Assembly: GCF_009862265.1 (NCBI RefSeq)
Contig: NZ_WWGX01000022.1
Location: 343,551 to 407,550, forward strand
Length of the DNA: 64,000 bases
Source of the DNA: Streptomyces sp. SID8352
GTDB taxonomy: Bacteria > Actinomycetota > Actinomycetes > Streptomycetales > Streptomycetaceae
Direction of reading: 5' to 3'
Shown here piece after piece: positions 7,959 to 16,550 of this stretch (positions are counted from its first letter, which is position 1; each line of letters begins with the position of its first letter). Position numbers and translations under genes: made by a program. Under the pieces are notes generated by a model that saw only the letters and a program-made list of their open reading frames with translations, did not search any database and was not told the DNA's origin.

Positions 7959-9173
7959 GTGGACCGCTGCATCGTCCTGGTGGACGCCGGGTATCTGCTG
8001 GGGGCCGCCGCCAGTCTCCTCGCCGGCGAGCCCTCACGCTCCCGCATCAGCGTCGACCACGCCTCCCTCATTCAGGGGCTGCGCGAACGTGCCGAGTCCG
8101 AGACCCAGCAGCCCCTGCTGCGCATCTACTGGTTCGACGGCGCCCCCGACCGCGTCCCGCAGCCCGAGCACCGGCGGCTGCGCGTGATGCCCCGCGTCAC
8201 CGTCCGCCTCGGCGCCCTCACCCGCAGTGACGGGCGCTGGGCGCAGAAGGGCGTGGACGCCGCCATGCACGCCGAACTGACCGAGCTGGCCCGCAACCGC
8301 GCCTGCTCCGACGTCGTCCTCGTCACCGGCGACGGCGACCTGCTGCCGGGCATGATGGCCGCCAAGGAGCACGGCGTCGCCGTCCACCTGTGGGCCGTCC
8401 AGGCCGCCGACGGCGACTACAACCAGTCCGAGGACCTCGTCGCCGAGGCCGACGAGCGCCGCGTCCTGGACCGCGCCTGGATCACCAAGGCCGTCCGGGC
8501 CCGGGAGATCGGCGGGATCTGCGCCCCGCCGCCCGCGCCCCGCCCCGAGATCGCCGCCATCCTCTCCGCGCCGCTGCCCGACTCCTCCCTGCCCGCCCCC
8601 GCCGAGCCCGCCCCGGAGCCCGCGCACCCCGCCGCCCTGCCCGCCCCCGGCGCGGGGGAGCGCGTACCGCCCGCCAAGGGCGTCCCCACCCCCAAGGACC
8701 TCGCCGCCCTGCGCGCCCCCGGCCCGCACCCCCAGCCGCATCCGCACCCCGCCAGCGCCACCCTGCGCTGGTCCTCCGACAAGGGCTGGGTCGACCGCCC
8801 CGCCGCGGGTGAACCGGCCGAGACCCTCTCGCTGCCCACGCTCGCCCAACTCACCTCCGCCGAGCAGCGCTGGGCCGACCGCGAGGAGGACATCACCACC
8901 GTCGGCGGCGACCCCTTCGAGGTCGGCCAGGTCTTCGCCCGGCGCTGGGTGGAGCGCCTCGGCGACCACGTCCACCTGCAGAAGCTCTCCGTGATGTACC
9001 CGCGCATCCCGCACCGGGTCGACGGCGAGCTGCTGCGCTACGCGGCCCGCTTCGGACTGCTCGCCCACAAGGACGACCAGATCGACGAGCACGACCGGTA
9101 CGCGATCCGGGCCGGTTTCTGGCGCGAGATCGACCAGCGCACGGCGACCGAACGCGCCTCCGCGGGCGACTGA
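7959..9173 (+). CDS. NYN-domain (PIN-like) putative ribonuclease
   Basis: A 404-aa protein. Of two nearby GTG codons (7950, 7959) I prefer 7959, because AGAGGG lies 8 nt upstream of it, whereas the other would have almost no spacing. Residues 1-170 form a NYN/LabA-like domain: CIVLVDAGYLLGAAASLL (first acidic residue, Asp9), KGVDAAMHAEL in the middle, and VLVTGDGDLLPGM (about 120-132), the acidic residues expected to bind metal. Residues about 190-280 are a Pro/Ala-rich linker, and the C-terminal ~120 residues form a conserved domain ending near ARFGLLAHKDDQIDEHDRY, which looks like an OST-HTH/winged-helix-type RNA-binding module. Proteins of this design are predicted single-strand RNA nucleases; the substrate is unknown. 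Confidence 0.8.
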   Translation: MDRCIVLVDAGYLLGAAASLLAGEPSRSRISVDHASLIQGLRERAESETQQPLLRIYWFDGAPDRVPQPEHRRLRVMPRVTVRLGALTRSDGRWAQKGVDAAMHAELTELARNRACSDVVLVTGDGDLLPGMMAAKEHGVAVHLWAVQAADGDYNQSEDLVAEADERRVLDRAWITKAVRAREIGGICAPPPAPRPEIAAILSAPLPDSSLPAPAEPAPEPAHPAALPAPGAGERVPPAKGVPTPKDLAALRAPGPHPQPHPHPASATLRWSSDKGWVDRPAAGEPAETLSLPTLAQLTSAEQRWADREEDITTVGGDPFEVGQVFARRWVERLGDHVHLQKLSVMYPRIPHRVDGELLRYAARFGLLAHKDDQIDEHDRYAIRAGFWREIDQRTATERASAGD

Positions 9174-9276
9174 CGCGCCCCCGGCCGCCACCGGGCGCCC
9201 CCGGCGGGCCACCGGGGCGCCCGCCGAAACGGCCCCCGTGCGCGGACCCGGCGGCGGGACGGGACCGCCGACCCCG

Positions 9277-9290
9277 TAGTCTCGTCCCTT
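9277..9290 (+). promoter_or_regulatory. -10 box of a probable leaderless promoter
   Basis: TAGTCT at 9277-9282, then 8 nt, then the GTG at 9291. No ribosome binding site precedes the GTG, so transcription probably begins at or next to the start codon. Confidence 0.5.
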
Positions 9291-10310
9291 GTGAGTACGC
9301 GCGCGGCACAGTCATCTCGACCCGGTGGCGATGCCGTGTGCGTCGTCCGCGCGCTGACCAAGACCTACCCCGCCGTGCGCGGCAGGCGCGGGGTCCCCGC
9401 CGCCCCCGAGGTCCGGGCCACCGACGACGTGACCCTGGAGATCCGCCGCGGTGAGATCTTCGGACTGCTGGGGCCCAACGGCGCGGGCAAGTCCACCCTC
9501 GTGCGCCAGCTCACCGGGCTGATGCGCCCCGACAGCGGCGGCGTCGAGATCCTCGGCCACGACATCGTGCGCCATCCGGAGCGGGCCGCCCGCATCCTCG
9601 CCTACCTCGGCCAGGAGTCCACCGCCCTGGACGAGCTGACGGTGTCGCTGGCCGCCGAGACCACCGGGCGGCTGCGCGGACTGGACGTCCGACGGGCCCG
9701 CGCCGAGCGGGACGCCGTCCTGGACGAACTCGGTCTGACCCCGCTCGCCTCCCGCCCGCTGAAGAAGCTCTCCGGCGGCCAGCGGCGCCTGGCCTGCTTC
9801 GCCGCCGCCCTGGTGGGGGAGCGCCCCCTGCTGGTCCTCGACGAGCCGACCACCGGCATGGACCCGGTGGCGCGCCGCGCCGTCTGGGCCGCCGTCGACC
9901 GGCGCCGCGCCGAGCACCGCACGACCGTGCTGCTCGTCACCCACAACGTCATCGAGGCCGAGACCGTCCTTGACCGGGTCGCCGTTCTCGACCAGGGACG
10001 CGTGATCGCCTGCGACACGCCCGCCGGGCTCAAGGAGCGGGTCGCCGGCGAGGTCCGCGTCGACCTGGTCTGGCGCGAGACGGCCCCCCTGAACGTCCCC
10101 GAGGTCGCCGCCCTGCGCGACCGCGCCGCCGAGTCGGGGCGCCGCTGGACGCTGCGGCTGGCCCCCGAGGAGGCCCGCGCCGTCGTCGCCACCGTCACCG
10201 GCGGTGCCGCCTTCGCCGCCCTGGACGACTTCACCCTGGCCACGCCCAGCCTGGAGGACGTGTACCTGGCGCTGGGCGGCGACGCCCGGCAGGGGCTGGT
10301 GCGGGCGTGA
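9291..10310 (+). CDS. ABC transporter ATP-binding protein
   Basis: A 339-aa nucleotide-binding subunit of the exporter type (DrrA/CcmA-like). Walker A GPNGAGKST (about residues 62-70), Q-loop YLGQES, signature LSGGQ near 160, Walker B LLVLDEPTTGMDP (about 179-191) and the switch His in VTHNVIEAE are all present. A C-terminal extension of about 110 residues follows, as in multidrug and lipid exporters. GTG at 9291 fits the -10 spacing of a leaderless start. The stop overlaps the permease start by 4 bp (GTGA), so the two are translated together. No substrate-binding protein is nearby, consistent with export. The substrate is unknown. Confidence 0.92.
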   Translation: MSTRAAQSSRPGGDAVCVVRALTKTYPAVRGRRGVPAAPEVRATDDVTLEIRRGEIFGLLGPNGAGKSTLVRQLTGLMRPDSGGVEILGHDIVRHPERAARILAYLGQESTALDELTVSLAAETTGRLRGLDVRRARAERDAVLDELGLTPLASRPLKKLSGGQRRLACFAAALVGERPLLVLDEPTTGMDPVARRAVWAAVDRRRAEHRTTVLLVTHNVIEAETVLDRVAVLDQGRVIACDTPAGLKERVAGEVRVDLVWRETAPLNVPEVAALRDRAAESGRRWTLRLAPEEARAVVATVTGGAAFAALDDFTLATPSLEDVYLALGGDARQGLVRA

Positions 10311-11227
10311 GCGCCCGCGGGGCCAGAATGGGGGGCACCGTGCCCGCGCCCCCGGTCACGGCCCGACCCGAGGACCGCGAGGAAACGGAGCTGCGCGACG
10401 TGAGTGTCGTTCCCGGCGATGTCCGGCCGGGCGGTGCCCTGGCCGCCGAGCGGCCCGGTGCCGCCCCCGGAGCGGCGGAGCTGGCCCCCGCGGCGCGGCT
10501 GTGGCCCTCCCTGGCGGCGGTGTACCGGGCCCAGCTCTCCCGGGCACGGGTCGCCCGCATCCCGCTGCTGTTCGTCGCCACCTTCCAGTCGGTCGGCATC
10601 ATGATCCTGATGCGCGGCGTCGTGGACGGCGGCGGTGAGGCGCGGGCCGTGGTCGCGGGCTCGGCGGTGCTGGTCGTCGCCTTCGTCGCGCTCAACCTCC
10701 TGGCCCAGTACTTCGGCCAGCTCCGCGCCAGCGGCGGGCTGGACCACTACGCGACCCTGCCGGTGCCGCCCGCCGCGGTGGTGCTGGGCGCGGCGGGCGC
10801 CTACGCCTCCTTCACCGTGCCCGGGACGGTGGTCACGGCGGTCTTCGGCTGCGTGCTCTTCGGGCTGCCGCTGACCCACCTCTGGGTGCTGGTGGCCGTC
10901 ATCCCCCTGGCCGGGGCCGCGCTGGCCGGGCTCGGCGCGGCGCTCGGGCTGCTGGCGCCCCGGCCCGAGCTGGCCACCCTGCTGGGCCAGCTCGGGATGT
11001 CGGCGGCGCTGCTGCTGGGCGTGCTCCCGGCCGAGCGGATGCCCGGGGTCGTGCGGCTGGCCCGGGACCTGCTGCCCTCGACCTATGGCGTCGAGGCGTT
11101 CGCCCGGACCTTCGGGAAGGACCCCGACTGGGCCCTGGTCCTCGGCGACCTCGCCGTGTGCGCCGCGGTCGGCGTGGTCTCGCTGGCCGTCGCCACCTGG
11201 GCGTACCGGCGGGCCGCCGTCCGGTGA
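10307..11227 (+). CDS. ABC-2 type transporter permease
   Basis: A 306-aa integral membrane partner of the preceding ATPase, linked by a GTGA overlap. An N-terminal hydrophilic stretch of about 75 residues is followed by about six transmembrane helices (for example [63 protein letters not shown] and the final AVCAAVGVVSLAVATWAY), the ABC-2 membrane-domain pattern. The first ATG is 21 nt after the GTG and could be the true start. Together the pair probably forms a homodimeric exporter. Confidence 0.85.
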   Translation: MSARGARMGGTVPAPPVTARPEDREETELRDVSVVPGDVRPGGALAAERPGAAPGAAELAPAARLWPSLAAVYRAQLSRARVARIPLLFVATFQSVGIMILMRGVVDGGGEARAVVAGSAVLVVAFVALNLLAQYFGQLRASGGLDHYATLPVPPAAVVLGAAGAYASFTVPGTVVTAVFGCVLFGLPLTHLWVLVAVIPLAGAALAGLGAALGLLAPRPELATLLGQLGMSAALLLGVLPAERMPGVVRLARDLLPSTYGVEAFARTFGKDPDWALVLGDLAVCAAVGVVSLAVATWAYRRAAVR

Positions 11228-11261
11228 CGCGCGCCACGGGCGCGTTTGGCAACATGTCAGG

Positions 11262-11987
11262 GTGACCGCACCCCTGACTCCCCCCACACCACCCCACGGC
11301 CGTCCCTCGGGCGGGGGCGGGCCGGTACCGCCGCCCGCCGGCGCGCACGCGGTGGACCTCGCCCCGTACCGGAACGGTGACCAGCAGGGCCTCTGGACGT
11401 GGCCGGAAGTGCGGCAGGCCGTCCTGGCGCTGGTGGCGCTGGCGCTCTCCGGGGTGCTGCTGGGGGTCCTCTGGTGGTGGCTGGCGCCGCACGTGCCGCT
11501 GGTCGGCGACGCGATGGGCGACAGCTGGGTCGTCTACCTCAAGGACTCCGAGGGCGAGCAGGCGGTGGGGGTCGACGGCACGTTCACCCTCCTGGCGCTG
11601 GCCTTCGGAGCGGTCACCGGGGCGGCGGTCTTCCTGCTGCGGCGCGGCGGCGGGGTGCCGCTGGCGGTGGCGCTCGGCGCCGGGGGGCTGCTCGGCTCGC
11701 TGGTCGCCTGGCGGGTCGGCATCTGGCTCGGCCCCACCCAGAACGTGATCGCCCACGCCAGGGCCGTGGGCAAGGGCGTGACCTTCTCCGCGCCGCTGAA
11801 GCTGGGCGCCCACGGGGCGCTGCTGGCCTGGCCCATCGCCGCGCTCGGCGTCCACCTGGGCCTGACCAGCCTGTTCACCCCGGGCGACCCGGACCCGGAC
11901 CCGTACGCCCCCGGAAACCCCGGGCTCCCGGCGGGCACGCCGCAGGGGGAGTCGCCGCGGGGGGCGGGGGACGGCAAGCCGACGTAG
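11262..11987 (+). CDS. conserved membrane protein (DUF2567-like)
   Basis: A 241-aa protein. GTG at 11262 is chosen because the region upstream in frame overlaps the permease gene and lacks coding character. A Pro/Gly-rich N-terminus (about 35 residues) is followed by four hydrophobic segments (about 47-68, 104-124, 130-147, 184-202) and a hydrophilic Pro/Asp-rich tail. The layout resembles the actinobacterial DUF2567 family from memory. It starts 34 bp after the ABC permease and may be in the same transcript, but a functional link is not shown. No catalytic motif is visible. Confidence 0.7.
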   Translation: MTAPLTPPTPPHGRPSGGGGPVPPPAGAHAVDLAPYRNGDQQGLWTWPEVRQAVLALVALALSGVLLGVLWWWLAPHVPLVGDAMGDSWVVYLKDSEGEQAVGVDGTFTLLALAFGAVTGAAVFLLRRGGGVPLAVALGAGGLLGSLVAWRVGIWLGPTQNVIAHARAVGKGVTFSAPLKLGAHGALLAWPIAALGVHLGLTSLFTPGDPDPDPYAPGNPGLPAGTPQGESPRGAGDGKPT

Positions 11988-12028
11988 GTCTCCCGGAGGG
12001 GACGCGGAAGGGGCCGGGTCACGTTGCC

Positions 12029-12156
12029 GGGGCTTCGGCCGCCCGCGCCGTTGTCCGGGGCTTCGGCCCACCCGTGCCGCTGCCTGGGGCTTCGGCCCCG
12101 TCCGCGCCGCTGCCTGGGGCTTCGGCCCGTCCGCGCCGCTGTCCGGGGCTTCGGCC
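12029..12156. repeat. tandem array, 29-30-bp unit, five copies
   Basis: The 12-mer GGGGCTTCGGCC starts at 12029, 12057, 12086, 12116 and 12145, with period 28-30. The spacer is variable around CGTCCGCGCCGCTG. The core contains the palindrome-like GGGGCTTCGGCC, able to form a small stem. Its role is unknown. Confidence 0.85.
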
Positions 12157-12400
12157 CGTCCACGCCGTTGCCGGTTCCTCGGTCCGCCCGTCCCTCGGCC
12201 AGTTCTTCCCGCTGGTCCGGTTCCGGGTCCGTCCGTCCCGTTGCGCGGGCCCGGTCGGCCCGTCCTGGTCCCGGCCCCCCGGGCCACCCGTTTCGTAGGC
12301 CGGGGCGTGTCCGCTGTCGTCGGCCGCCCATGCCGTCGGCCGGGTCCGCCCGACGCCCGCGTGCGTCCGTCCGGCATCTTCCGTCGCGCCCGCTTGCCCG

Positions 12401-12796
12401 CTCGGCTCATGCCCGCGGGCGATACGGCGCCCTGCGTGCCCGCCCGGCGCTCCATGCGGCTGCCCCCGCCCCTGCCTGCGCCCCGCCGCGCCCGCGCTTC
12501 CTCGTGCCTGTGCCCGCTCGCGTCCGCGCAGCCGTGCGGCGCTCCGCGTGCCGGAGCGGCTTCCGGAGGCCGGTTTCGGCCCGGCTGAGGAGCCGGGCAC
12601 GTCGGCGCCCTGGACATCACGTGCGTCTGCCCGGCGCTCAGGGGCGTGCGCCCGTCCGGTGCTTCCCCCGTGCCTCTGTACCTGTCCGGCTCATGCCCGC
12701 GCGGCGCCCCATGCGGCTGTCCGGCTCGGGCCCGCGCTCCGCTCGCGCTCGGCTGGTGCCCGCGGAGCGGTACGGCGCCCTGCGTGCCCGCCCGGC
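12401..12796. repeat. dispersed imperfect direct repeats
   Basis: A segment of about 48 nt at 12401-12448 recurs at 12748-12796; its last 26 nt (starting TACGGCGCCCTGCGTGCC) are identical at 12423-12448 and 12771-12796. A third partial copy (CGGCTCATGCCCGCG, 12403-12417) recurs at 12687-12701. The spacing suggests nested duplication within the spacer. Confidence 0.8.
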
Positions 12797-13161
12797 TCGC
12801 CCGCGCGGCGGCCCCGCCCGTCCCGCGCCCCGCACACGCTCGCCGCTCGCGCCCGCACACGCTCGTGCCCGGTCCGTGCTCCCTCGCGCACCCGGCTCGC
12901 GTCAGCGCAGCCGTACGCGCCCCGCACGCCCGCGCGACTCTCGAACGGCCGGGTCCGGCCTCGGCGGAGGGCCGGGTCCGGTCTCGGTGGCCGGGTGCGG
13001 GCGCCCGGGTTCCGGTGTGGCCGGTCCCGTCCGGCCGGACGCTTCCCCGCCGGCCCGCCCGTGCCGTCCGCCCGGTGCCGGAGGGCAATGGGGCCCGGCC
13101 GCCCGCACCGGCGCACTGTCGGTGCCGTCCCCCGCCCTCCCGTGGGGAGGGCCCGGCCGGG

Positions 13162-13662
13162 TCAGAGGCGGCCGATGGGGGCGAGGACGGCGTTGGTCAG
13201 GGCGGCCAGGTCGGTGGGGGCCAGTTCGACCTCCAGGCCCCGGCGGCCCGCCGAGACACAGATCGTGGGATGGCCGGAGGCGGAGGCGTCCAGGACCGTG
13301 GGCAGCCGCTTGCGCTGGCCCAGCGGGGAGATGCCGCCCCGCACATAGCCCGTGGTGCGCTCCGCGAGCGCCGGGTCGGCCATCGCCGCGCGCTTGCCGC
13401 CCACCGCCGACGCCAGGGCCTTCAGGTCCAGCGAGCCCGCCACCGGCACCACGGCGACCGTCAGCGCGCCGTCGACGTCCGCGACCAGCGTCTTGAAGAC
13501 CCGCTCGGGGGAGACGCCCATCGCCTCGGCCGCCTCCTCGCCGTAGGACGGGTGGGCGGGGTCGTGGTCGTAGGCGTGCACCGTGTACGCCACCTCGGCC
13601 GCGGTCAGCGCCACCGTCGCCGGGGTGCCCCCGGCCTGCTGCTTCTTCGCCTTCTTCGCCAT
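13162..13662 (-). CDS. ybaK: YbaK/EbsC-family aminoacyl-tRNA deacylase
   Basis: A 166-aa protein; ATG at 13662 is preceded by GGAGGG. It begins MAKKAKKQQAGGTPA and matches the YbaK Cys-tRNA(Pro) deacylase family: VFKTLVADVDG (about 57-67, containing the conserved catalytic Lys), VAVVPVAGSLDLKALA, GYVRGGISPLGQRKRLPTV (about 106-124, the GGISP signature) and the terminal DLAALTNAV. The enzyme removes Cys mischarged onto tRNA-Pro by prolyl-tRNA synthetase. It lies 90 bp downstream of the LON-domain gene on the same strand. Confidence in the family is high; the exact editing substrate is inferred from the family. Confidence 0.92.
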   Translation of the reverse strand: MAKKAKKQQAGGTPATVALTAAEVAYTVHAYDHDPAHPSYGEEAAEAMGVSPERVFKTLVADVDGALTVAVVPVAGSLDLKALASAVGGKRAAMADPALAERTTGYVRGGISPLGQRKRLPTVLDASASGHPTICVSAGRRGLEVELAPTDLAALTNAVLAPIGRL

Positions 13663-13752
13663 CGCTGCCGTCCCTCCGGGAGACCGTGCGTCGGGTGCGT
13701 ACGGCGCCCCGTACACGGATCGTGTGCCCGGCGGTGTCCGCCGGGGCGCGGA

Positions 13753-14493
13753 TCAGTTGTAGTGCGTCGGGCCGGTGGTGAGCTCCGAGGCCGGCAGCGA
13801 CGGCAGGGTGCGGATGATCGCCGTCTCGGTGCGCAGCAGCTTCAGCTCGTCCCGGAGCCGGGAGGCCGTGTCCGGGGCCTGGAGGAGGCGCTGCTTGGTC
13901 GGCGTGTCGAGCATCATCGCGGCGGCCACCAGATACGAGACCACGCTGGGCTCGTCGGGCAGCTCGGCGCCGGTCGCCAGGGACCGCTCGCGCGCGCCCG
14001 CCAGCCGCTTCTGGTACTGGCGGAAGGAGCGGAGCACCCCCTCGGCCAGCGCGCCCGCCTCGTCGCCGGGCTCCTCGGGCAGCGGTTCCAGCTCGGCCGT
14101 CAGGAACGGTCCCGAGGAGTCCAGGGACAGCAGCCGCACCCGGGTCGTGCCGGTGGCCAGCACATCGAAGGTGCCGTCCGGCCGCTCCCGGACGGTCGCC
14201 GCGTCCGCGACGCAGCCGACCCGGTGGAAGGACGCCATCGGGTCGGGACCGAACCCGGCGGTGGGCCCGCGCTCGGGCACGGCCGTGGGATCGGGCATGC
14301 CGGGGGCGCTGGGGGCCACTTCGTGCCCGTCGCGGATGGCCACGACGGCGAACCGCCGGGACTCGTCCTCGGGGGTCTTCAGCAGGTCGCGCATCATCGC
14401 GCGGTAGCGCTCCTCGAAGACGCTGAGCGGGAGCACCAGCCCCGGGAACAGCACCGAGTTCAGCGGGAAGAGGGGGAGCCGGACGGTGGTCAC
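13753..14493 (-). CDS. LON peptidase substrate-binding-domain protein
   Basis: A 246-aa protein. I chose GTG at 14493 because the conserved start (RLPLFPLNSVLFPG, residues 5-18) begins right after it and a TAGGCT -10 hexamer lies 8 nt upstream with no ribosome binding site, indicating a leaderless start. The whole protein corresponds to the N-terminal PUA-like domain of Lon protease (LPLSVFEERYRAMMRD; GTTRVRLL; a helical C-terminal bundle with SYLVAAAMMLD) without the ATPase or protease domains. Such stand-alone LonN proteins are common in actinobacteria and their role is not settled. Confidence 0.88.
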   Translation of the reverse strand: MTTVRLPLFPLNSVLFPGLVLPLSVFEERYRAMMRDLLKTPEDESRRFAVVAIRDGHEVAPSAPGMPDPTAVPERGPTAGFGPDPMASFHRVGCVADAATVRERPDGTFDVLATGTTRVRLLSLDSSGPFLTAELEPLPEEPGDEAGALAEGVLRSFRQYQKRLAGARERSLATGAELPDEPSVVSYLVAAAMMLDTPTKQRLLQAPDTASRLRDELKLLRTETAIIRTLPSLPASELTTGPTHYN

Positions 14494-14507
14494 GACGCAG
14501 AAGCCTA
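14494..14507 (-). promoter_or_regulatory. -10 box of a probable leaderless promoter
   Basis: On the minus strand TAGGCT (complement of 14502-14507) is followed by 8 nt and the GTG at 14493. No Shine-Dalgarno sequence is present. Confidence 0.5.
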
Positions 14508-14773
14508 ATGCGCGCCGCGCCCGGCCCGGCGGCCCCACCCGCCACGCGCCCCGCCCGGCCCGGCCGAAGCTCCGCTCCGAGCCCCGTGCGGGAGGCCCGG
14601 CGGGGTGACGCCCCGGGCGTCACCTTGACCATCGCCCGCCCGCAGAGGGGCCCTGCGACCGGTGGGGCGCACCCGGGGACCGCCGGGACCGCCGTGCGTC
14701 CCGCGGGCGCGCGGAGGCCCTGCGGGCGCCGCCCTCCGCACCGCTTCGGCCGCGTCCCGGAGCGCGGCCCCGG

Positions 14774-16351
14774 TCAGCTCCGGCGCAGAAGGCGGGTCGC
14801 GCCCGCCGCGACCGTCGTGGCGAGGATCCAGCCGACCAGGACCAGGGCCGCGGCCAGCCACTTCCACGGGCCGCGCAGGTGCCAGAAGCCGACCTGGCCG
14901 AGGTCGATCACCGGCAGCAGCAGATCCAGCGCGAACAGGACCGGGCTCCATTCCGGATGCTCCTCGCCCTTCAGCGGCGGCGGATCGGCCCGCGCGAAGG
15001 CCAGCGACCCCGCCGCCCACAGCACCGCCATCCACACCGCCGCCCGCCCCGGACGGTAGCCGTAGGCCACCGTCCAGTCCTGCGCGTACCCCACCAGCTT
15101 CGCGGCCGGCGGCAGGCTCTCGCGGCGGCGGCGCTGCTTGGCGAGCAGCACCTCCCGGGCGTCCTCGGCGTCCGCCTTCGGACGGAGCACGGCGGCCAGC
15201 CGCTCGTACGGCTCCGGGTTGTACTCCGCCGTCGCCGCGGCGACCCAGCGCAGCCGCCGCTCCAGCGGGAACGGGCCGCGCGGCACCAGGTTCTCGTAGG
15301 AGAAGCCGCCCATGTGCAGCCGGCCGGGACCCGGCCAGCTCTCCGCCCGGTCGACCAGATTGACGACCCGCGCCCCCGACAGCACCACCTTTCCGCGCGT
15401 CGGGTTCTCGCCCAGGAACCGCAGCTCCGGCGTCTGCACCCGGCGCAGCGACAGCTCCTGCTCGTCGGTGAAGGTGAACCGCGCCTGCTCCAGGTCGACC
15501 GCGTCGCCGAAGCGCCCGTCGTCCAGCCGCACCCCGCCCTGGCAGGAGAAGCGCTGGACCCGCGTCCCCTCCGCAGGTGTGGTGCCCCGCAGCAGCGAGC
15601 TGCCCAGCCCCGCCGGGGTCAGGTACAGCGTCCGCTCCACGGTGAGCTGCGGCGCGTTCAGCGCGAGCCGGGCGTACGGGTTGCGGAGCAGGGCGCCGCG
15701 CAGGCTCAGCGACACGCCGACCGTGGCGCCGCGCAGGCTCATCTCCCCGTACGACTCCATCATCTCGGCCTGGAGGTCCTGGCCCACCGTCATGCCGTCC
15801 GCGGCGATGGAGCGCCCGCTGCGGTCCCGGTGCACCACCGCCTGGTTGAGCAGCAGGTCGGTGCCGATCCGGGCGTCCGTCAGCCGGATGCCCTGGGCGA
15901 AGCGGCAGCGCGGCAGGTGCAGGTCGCCCTCGGTGTGCAGCCGGGCGGCCTCCAGCCGGGGCACCGCGCAGTCGACCATCCGCACCGTGGTGAAGCGGGC
16001 CTCCGGCAGCAGCACCTGCCGGTCGAAGCGGCAGCGCCGCAGCTCCACGTACGGCACCACCGTGCCGCCCGCGAGGTCCATGGTGCCGCTGATCCGCACG
16101 CCCACGAGCTGGAGTGAGGCCACCCGGCCCGCCAGCGCCGGGGGACCGTCGAGGAGCAGCCAGCACACGACGCGCGCCCGCACCGTCCGCTCCGGACCCC
16201 ACACCTGCCCGCCGTGCGGATCGTCGACCAGCGCGTCACCGCCGCTGAGGTCGTACACGCCGCCCTCGCGGAACGCCTGCCACATGCCGGCCTCGACCAG
16301 TGTCAGGTCTTCCGGCAGCTCTCCGTCACGGTGGCCGTCCCCTTCGGTCAC
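14774..16351 (-). CDS. large membrane-associated protein with repeat-like solenoid domain
   Basis: A 525-aa protein starting at GTG 16351 with a GGGAGGGAG ribosome binding site. Residues about 55-330 contain regularly spaced short beta-strand-like units ([54 protein letters not shown]), resembling a pentapeptide-like right-handed beta-helix. The C-terminal ~130 residues have three hydrophobic segments ([51 protein letters not shown]), so the solenoid is tethered to the membrane. Homologues are often labelled membrane-associated oxidoreductase, but I see no nucleotide-binding or redox motif to justify this. It is divergent from hisD with a 199-bp shared regulatory region. Function unknown. Confidence 0.75.
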   Translation of the reverse strand: MTEGDGHRDGELPEDLTLVEAGMWQAFREGGVYDLSGGDALVDDPHGGQVWGPERTVRARVVCWLLLDGPPALAGRVASLQLVGVRISGTMDLAGGTVVPYVELRRCRFDRQVLLPEARFTTVRMVDCAVPRLEAARLHTEGDLHLPRCRFAQGIRLTDARIGTDLLLNQAVVHRDRSGRSIAADGMTVGQDLQAEMMESYGEMSLRGATVGVSLSLRGALLRNPYARLALNAPQLTVERTLYLTPAGLGSSLLRGTTPAEGTRVQRFSCQGGVRLDDGRFGDAVDLEQARFTFTDEQELSLRRVQTPELRFLGENPTRGKVVLSGARVVNLVDRAESWPGPGRLHMGGFSYENLVPRGPFPLERRLRWVAAATAEYNPEPYERLAAVLRPKADAEDAREVLLAKQRRRRESLPPAAKLVGYAQDWTVAYGYRPGRAAVWMAVLWAAGSLAFARADPPPLKGEEHPEWSPVLFALDLLLPVIDLGQVGFWHLRGPWKWLAAALVLVGWILATTVAAGATRLLRRS

Positions 16352-16491
16352 GGCACATCACTCCCTCCCCGTCCCTTCGGCAGTCCGTCACACTTCGTAC
16401 AACCGTTCATGCCCACTGTGTGACCACCTGAACACTCAACGTGAGGGCGAACTTCGGTGTCCTCCCGGGGCGGTGACGGGCCGTGGCGTTC

Positions 16492-16550
16492 CGTATCAGC
16501 CACTGATACGCGCGGACGGCCTCCGACGCGGGTCTGAGAGAATTGGTTCC
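16492..16550 (+). promoter_or_regulatory. hisD promoter region with perfect palindrome
   Basis: CGTATCAG-CCA-CTGATACG (16492-16510) is a perfect 8-bp inverted repeat with a 3-nt centre. GAGAAT at 16538-16543, 7 nt before the hisD GTG, could be a -10 box of a leaderless promoter, which would place the palindrome at about -59 to -41. The position suits an operator for a dimeric regulator of the his operon; the regulator is not identifiable from sequence. Confidence 0.5.

Larger units (their letters stand above)
11988..13161. other. 1.17-kb gene-free, repeat-rich spacer
   Basis: Between the DUF2567-like gene and the convergent YbaK gene there is 1174 bp with no supportable gene. Long open frames exist in several phases on both strands, but they translate to Arg/Pro/Gly/Ala-rich low-complexity sequence with no known domain, which is what GC-rich non-coding DNA produces. 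It holds a 29-30-bp tandem array (12029-12156) and dispersed imperfect duplications (12369-12796), listed separately. Confidence 0.7.

Noticed and set aside
12029..12156. Tandem array considered as a CRISPR array
   Set aside because: The unit is only 28-30 bp with a near-constant interior, there are no unique spacers of 30-40 bp, and no cas genes occur in the window.
10899..13088. A 729-codon minus-strand frame across the repeat region
   Set aside because: It overlaps real plus-strand genes and elsewhere encodes repetitive Arg/Gly/Pro sequence. I treat the 11988-13161 part as non-coding repeat DNA, not as a protein gene.
14774..16351. The common label membrane-associated oxidoreductase for this protein
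   Set aside because: No flavin, NAD, heme or metal redox motif is visible; the sequence shows a solenoid-like domain plus membrane helices only.
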